Source of the DNA: Clostridia bacterium
GTDB taxonomy: Bacteria; Bacillota; Clostridia; Oscillospirales; Butyricicoccaceae
Length of the DNA: 17,434 bases
Reading direction: 5' to 3'
Assembly: GCA_017556565.1 (NCBI GenBank)
Contig: JAFYMQ010000240.1
Span: 1-17,434 of the forward strand
In this document: one piece after another, positions 13,590 to 17,434 of the stretch
Numbering within the stretch: position 1 is the first letter of the stretch
Layout of the letters: each line of letters starts with the position of its first letter
Notes under the pieces: model-generated
Told to the model about the DNA's origin: nothing
Database searches by the model: none
Seen by the model: only the letters and a program-made list of their open reading frames with translations
Program-made: the position numbers and the translations under genes

Positions 13590-15914
13590 ATGAAGTTTGA
13601 ACTCTGTGCGAGATGCAAAAAAGGTCCCGCAATAGTTTTTATTACAAAACTTGACAAAGACGGCAACAAGACCCGCGAGGGTCTGTGCGCGGCCTGCGCT
13701 GCCGAGCTTAATATACAGCCTTTTAGCGATATGATAAAGAGCATGGGCATATCGCCCGAGGACATCCGTCAGGCAATGGAAAACGGCGAGGGCGGCGAGA
13801 TGCTCAGCCCCGAGATGCTTGGCAATATGCTTGCGCCTCTGGCTCAGGAGGACACTCCCGACGAGACCCCCGACGAGCCTGCAAGAGCGCCCGCACTGTC
13901 TATATTCAACATATTCAAGCGCGCCGAAAATCCTCAGCCTCAGGAGCAGGAAGAGGAGACTCCCGATGCCAAGGATAAAAAACGCCGCAAACAGGCAGAA
14001 AAAAAGAAGACCCTCTCCGCCTTTGCCACCGACCTGACCGCAAAAGCTCGCGATGGCAAGGTAGACAGGGTAGTAGGCAGAGAGACCGAGATACAGAGGG
14101 TCATACAGATACTTAACCGCCGCCAGAAGAACAACCCCTGCCTGATCGGTGAGCCCGGTGTAGGTAAGACCGCCGTGGCAGAGGGACTTGCCAAGCGCAT
14201 CTCCGACAAGCAGGTACCCCAGCGCCTTCTGGACAAAGAGGTCTGGCTGCTGGATATGTCCGCACTGGTTGCGGGCACACAGTTCAGAGGTCAGTTTGAG
14301 GCAAGAGTAAAGAAGCTTATTGACGAGGTCAATGCTCTGGGCAACATCATACTGGTCATTGATGAGGTGCACACCCTTGTTGGCACAGGCGATGCCGAGG
14401 GTGGCATGAATGCCGCCAATATCCTCAAGCCCGCCCTTTCCCGCGGCGAGATTCAGGTTATCGGCGCTACTACCTTCAAAGAATACCGCAAGTATATCGA
14501 AAAAGACTCGGCACTCGAGCGCCGTTTCCAGCCGGTGGTTATCTCAGAGCCTTCGGTTGACGAGACCACCGAGATACTCCGCGGCGTCAAGATATACTAC
14601 GAGACCTACCACGGCGTTATTGTGCCCGACAGCATCATAGCAAAAGCCGTCTATCTTGCCGACAGATACATCAACGACCGCTTCATGCCCGACAAGGCTA
14701 TCGACCTGCTGGACGAGGCTTGCTCGGCGCTTAATCTGCGCTCGCCCTTTATTGCCCAGATACCTCTGCTTCAGGCAGAGCTGGATGAGCGGTTTGAGCG
14801 TCAGATGGAGATGGAAAACGGCGAGCAGACCGAGGATATCTATGCCCGCATCGCCGAGAACAAGAGCCGCATGATGCAGCTTGAGGATCAGCTGACCAAG
14901 CTGAGAAGTCTGCCCGCTCCCGTGCTGAGCATTGATGACTTGGCGCAGGTCATTGAGGTGTGGACCAAGATCCCCGCAAGTCGCATCCGTGAGGATGAGC
15001 AGAGACGGCTCATTGAGCTTTCTGACCGACTCAAGCGCAAGATCATCGGTCAGGATCAGGCATGCGACAGTATCGCATCGGCTATCCGCCGCCGCAGAGC
15101 CGGTCTGAGCGACAAGCGCAAGCCTATTTCTTTCATTTTTGCAGGCCCTACAGGCGTGGGTAAGACCGAGCTTGTCAAGCAGCTGGCAAACGAGCTGTTT
15201 GCATCCGAGGATGCACTTATCCGTCTGGATATGAGCGAATATATGGAGCAGCACAGTGTATCCAAGCTGATCGGTGCCCCTCCCGGCTATGTCGGCTATG
15301 AAGAAGCCGGTCAGCTGACCGAAAAGCTGCGCCGCCGTCCCTACAGCGTGGTGCTCTTTGACGAGATCGAAAAGGCTCATCACGACGTGCTCAACGCTCT
15401 GCTGCAGATTTTGGACGAGGGCAGGATAACCGATGCTCAGGGCAGATACGTCAGCTTTGAGAATGCGGTTATCGTCATGACCTCTAATGCCGGCTCGGAC
15501 GAATCCTCGGGCGCTGTGGGCTTTGGCAGCGAGAGCGGCAGCCGCAATCAGGACCGCACCATGAAAGCTCTCAAAAAGATCATGCGTCCCGAGTTTATCA
15601 ACCGCGTGGACGAGATAATAGCCTTCAACAACCTCAGTGAGACCGATATGGTGGATATCTGCACCCTGATGCTGACAGAGCTTAAGACCCAGATGGATAA
15701 AAACGGCCTTGAGCTTTGCTGGACAGATGCCGCCCGCGACCTGCTGGCACACAAGGGCTTCTCCACCACCTACGGTGCCCGTAATCTGCGCAGAACCATC
15801 GAAAAAGAGGTTGAGGACAAAGCTGCCACAATCATCATAACCAGCTACCAAAACCCCGTAAAAAAGGTGTCTGTGGACGCAGAAAACGGCGAGATAAAAA
15901 TCACCGCAGAATAA
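13590..15914 (+). CDS. clpE: ClpE-like AAA+ protein unfoldase with N-terminal zinc finger
   Basis: A 774-residue ATP-driven unfoldase expected to feed proteins to ClpP. The N-terminus holds a four-cysteine zinc finger (Cys6, Cys9, Cys33, Cys36) and no Clp N-repeat domain, the hallmark of ClpE as against ClpC and ClpB. A charged, Pro/Glu-rich linker (about 85-140) follows. The first AAA+ domain has Walker A GEPGVGKT (187-194), Walker B LVIDE (255-259) and arginines 311-312. A short middle domain (about 390-440) is far smaller than in ClpB. The second AAA+ domain has Walker A GPTGVGKT (519-526), Walker B VVLFDE (587-592), TSNAG (631-635) and sensor 2 in GARNLRR. VGFG at 643-646 fits the ClpP-docking loop. 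AAGGAGAG precedes the ATG. It is slightly longer than typical ClpE because of the linker. Symbol given by architecture. Confidence 0.9.
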   Translation: MKFELCARCKKGPAIVFITKLDKDGNKTREGLCAACAAELNIQPFSDMIKSMGISPEDIRQAMENGEGGEMLSPEMLGNMLAPLAQEDTPDETPDEPARAPALSIFNIFKRAENPQPQEQEEETPDAKDKKRRKQAEKKKTLSAFATDLTAKARDGKVDRVVGRETEIQRVIQILNRRQKNNPCLIGEPGVGKTAVAEGLAKRISDKQVPQRLLDKEVWLLDMSALVAGTQFRGQFEARVKKLIDEVNALGNIILVIDEVHTLVGTGDAEGGMNAANILKPALSRGEIQVIGATTFKEYRKYIEKDSALERRFQPVVISEPSVDETTEILRGVKIYYETYHGVIVPDSIIAKAVYLADRYINDRFMPDKAIDLLDEACSALNLRSPFIAQIPLLQAELDERFERQMEMENGEQTEDIYARIAENKSRMMQLEDQLTKLRSLPAPVLSIDDLAQVIEVWTKIPASRIREDEQRRLIELSDRLKRKIIGQDQACDSIASAIRRRRAGLSDKRKPISFIFAGPTGVGKTELVKQLANELFASEDALIRLDMSEYMEQHSVSKLIGAPPGYVGYEEAGQLTEKLRRRPYSVVLFDEIEKAHHDVLNALLQILDEGRITDAQGRYVSFENAVIVMTSNAGSDESSGAVGFGSESGSRNQDRTMKALKKIMRPEFINRVDEIIAFNNLSETDMVDICTLMLTELKTQMDKNGLELCWTDAARDLLAHKGFSTTYGARNLRRTIEKEVEDKAATIIITSYQNPVKKVSVDAENGEIKITAE

Positions 15915-15922
15915 TAAATAAC

Positions 15923-15953
15923 AACACCCCGAAAGCTGAGCTTTCGGGGTGTT
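15923..15953. terminator. Bidirectional terminator between clpE and the dipeptidase gene
   Basis: A GC-rich 13 base-pair stem (15923-15935 with 15941-15953, AACACCCCGAAAG and its complement) has a five-base loop, CTGAG. It is followed by TTGTATA on the plus strand and by TTGTTATTTATTATT on the minus strand. It lies between convergent genes and can serve both. Confidence 0.88.
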
Positions 15954-15968
15954 TTGTATAGATGTGAG

Positions 15969-16946
15969 TTATACGTTCTGCACTTCTTTGAGGACGCGCA
16001 GGGCATTTTTGTAGCAGATCTTTTCAAGCTGCGAGGATGTAAAATGGCGGCTGAGTGCCTGAACTACCTGCTGCATACCGGACGCATCCTTAAACTCCAG
16101 ATCATTGTCTATTCCCTCAAAGTCGGAGCCGAATGCCAGCGCATCCTCACCGGCTTTGTCCACGATATACCTGGCATGCCATACTATATCCGCGATGGGG
16201 AGCATGCGCGCTTCATCGGGAGATTTTTTGCGCATGAACACGTCACAGAAATTGAGACCTGTTACGCTGCCCGTCTCGCCGAGAATACGCAGCTGATCGT
16301 CAGGCAGATTGCGGGTGCAGTCACACAGACTGCGGGCATTGGAGTGTGTGGCGAAAAACGGCTTTTTGGAGTAGCGGGCAACATCATAGAATCCACCGTC
16401 ATTGAGGTGGGACACGTCGATAGCTATGCCAAGCTTGTTGAGCTTTTCCACAGCCTCGATGCCCAGCGGCTTGAGCCCCTTGGACATTACCTCACTGTCG
16501 AGAGAGTTGGGATAGCCCAGCGTGTTCTCATAGTTCCATGTGAATCCGAATATCCGCACGCCGTCAGCATGGAATCTGTCCAGACGGCGCAGATCATTGC
16601 CCACGATAGCGCCTTCTTCCATAGTGAGGATGGCGCTTATCAGGCCGTTTTTGTCATTGTCCAGAATATCCTGCACTGTCAGCGCCTGCTTGACAATGTC
16701 GCTGTTCTGCGCCATTTCACGTCTGAAGCTGCTGAGTATAGTCTCGTAGCGATCCATCATGGGGTCGCCCGTCTGACTGGGCTCGGTCTCAAACCGCTTG
16801 GCAATGTACATAGCAAAGCACTGTGCCAGAGCACCGCCCTGCCTGAGCTTATTGAGGCTGACCTGCAGATCGTTGTCACGCAGGGGGGCTTTTAGTCTGT
16901 GAGCCTTGACTATTGTGTCGCAGTGCAGATCAATAGTTTTGACCAT
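15969..16946 (-). CDS. M19-family (renal-type) dipeptidase, cytoplasmic form
   Basis: A 325-residue metallopeptidase of the M19 membrane dipeptidase family, which hydrolyses dipeptides, including some with D-residues, using a two-zinc centre. Metal ligands expected for the family are visible: His8 and Asp10 in DLHCDT, the bridging glutamate in TMEEG (about 111), His180 in DVSHLND, His201 in ATHSNARS, and the aspartate in FGSDFEGID (about 275). No signal peptide or membrane segment is present, so it should act inside the cell. The ATG at 16946 has no clear ribosome binding site and lies 17 bases after the metK stop, so it probably depends on readthrough from the metK transcript. Possible roles are peptide salvage or turnover of cell-wall dipeptides; substrate cannot be read from sequence. 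Confidence 0.93.
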   Translation of the reverse strand: MVKTIDLHCDTIVKAHRLKAPLRDNDLQVSLNKLRQGGALAQCFAMYIAKRFETEPSQTGDPMMDRYETILSSFRREMAQNSDIVKQALTVQDILDNDKNGLISAILTMEEGAIVGNDLRRLDRFHADGVRIFGFTWNYENTLGYPNSLDSEVMSKGLKPLGIEAVEKLNKLGIAIDVSHLNDGGFYDVARYSKKPFFATHSNARSLCDCTRNLPDDQLRILGETGSVTGLNFCDVFMRKKSPDEARMLPIADIVWHARYIVDKAGEDALAFGSDFEGIDNDLEFKDASGMQQVVQALSRHFTSSQLEKICYKNALRVLKEVQNV

Positions 16947-16963
16947 ATTGATATACCGATATC

Positions 16964-17434
16964 TTATTTGAGGTACTGCTTGAGCTCTTCTGCCTTGTCG
17001 ATGCGCTCCCAGGGCAGATCCAGATCAGGTCTGCCAAAGTGGCCGTATGCTGCGGTCTGGCGGTAGATGGGTGCGCGCAGACCCAGATTCTCGATCATAG
17101 CTGCGGGGCGCAGGTCAAAGTGACGGCTGACGATAGCGGACAGCTCCTCTGCGCTGAACTTGGAGGTGCCGAATGCTTCAACAGATACCGATACGGGACG
17201 TGCAACACCGATAGCGTATGCCAGCTGGATCTCACAGCTGCGGCACAGGCCTGCTGCGACCAGGTTCTTGGCTGCGTATCTTGCCATGTAGGCTGCGCTG
17301 CGGTCGACCTTGGTGGGATCTTTGCCGGAGAATGCGCCGCCGCCGTGACGTGCAAAGCCGCCGTAGGTGTCAACGATGATCTTTCTGCCGGTCAGACCGC
17401 TGTCGCCCTGAGGGCCGCCGACCACGAAACGGCC
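16964..17434 (-). CDS. metK: S-adenosylmethionine synthetase, C-terminal part; 5' end outside window
   Basis: The last 156 residues of MetK, which makes S-adenosylmethionine from methionine and ATP. The reading frame runs off the right edge, so the start is outside the window; the GTG at 17425 is an internal valine. The block [18 protein letters not shown] followed by IIVDTYGG, then [33 protein letters not shown], contains the glycine-rich and active-site segments of the family. The C-terminal domain ends normally ([15 protein letters not shown], then a short Lys-rich tail). It is the upstream gene of the metK-dipeptidase pair. No oddity is visible in the part present. Confidence 0.97.
   Translation of the reverse strand, partial: GRFVVGGPQGDSGLTGRKIIVDTYGGFARHGGGAFSGKDPTKVDRSAAYMARYAAKNLVAAGLCRSCEIQLAYAIGVARPVSVSVEAFGTSKFSAEELSAIVSRHFDLRPAAMIENLGLRAPIYRQTAAYGHFGRPDLDLPWERIDKAEELKQYLK

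Noticed and set aside
14544..15851. A 435-codon minus-strand frame opposite the ClpE-like gene
   Set aside because: Antisense shadow of strongly conserved AAA+ coding sequence; no start signal or motif.

Overview
The window looks like a chromosomal housekeeping segment of a low-to-mid GC Gram-positive anaerobe, most likely a member of the class Clostridia (Ruminococcaceae/Oscillospiraceae-like). Reasons: strong AGGAG-type ribosome binding sites, extended -10 promoters, a group II ECF transporter module followed by truA, a ClpE-type Clp ATPase with an N-terminal zinc finger, and a DUF5711-like/CvpA-like pair. Species cannot be named from the sequence alone. I see no insertion sequence, prophage, CRISPR array, rRNA or tRNA gene.

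Layout. (1) 1-2181, plus strand: the 3' part of carB (carbamoyl-phosphate synthase large chain), read without a stop into a complete DapF-like diaminopimelate epimerase domain, then a 62-residue orphan protein and a strong terminator. (2) 2290-3877, plus: promoter and a DEAD-box RNA helicase with a DbpA-type C-terminal RNA-binding domain. A bidirectional terminator (3892-3922) separates it from (3) 3945-7190, minus: the operon hom-lysC-asd, which takes aspartate to aspartate semialdehyde and homoserine. (4) 7191-7525: a 335-base divergent intergenic region with one promoter for each side and an unexplained GC-richer middle. (5) 7526-13492, plus: a tightly packed run of SAM methyltransferase, ecfA1, ecfA2, ecfT, truA, DUF5711-like membrane protein and CvpA-like membrane protein, joined by 1-14 base overlaps or very short gaps. 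(6) 13590-15914, plus: a ClpE-like unfoldase, then a bidirectional terminator. (7) 15969-17434, minus: the 3' part of metK followed by an M19 dipeptidase.

How the genes fit together: asd and lysC make aspartate semialdehyde, the branch point between the lysine/diaminopimelate route (where DapF acts) and the threonine/methionine route (hom, and later metK). The diaminopimelate epimerase domain is physically fused to the pyrimidine/arginine enzyme CarB. The ECF ATPases and EcfT form a shared energising module for vitamin and metal uptake; no substrate-binding S component is encoded here.

The most interesting points are the CarB-DapF fusion and the altered active site of its DapF part. The first catalytic cysteine is alanine, while a cysteine appears in the normally Gly-Ala-Asp-Gly loop. 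The rest is ordinary conserved gene content, with smaller oddities: an ACT-less homoserine dehydrogenase, a non-ATG start for the CvpA-like gene, an orphan small protein, and an RlmI-like methyltransferase lacking both the PUA domain and the catalytic cysteine.
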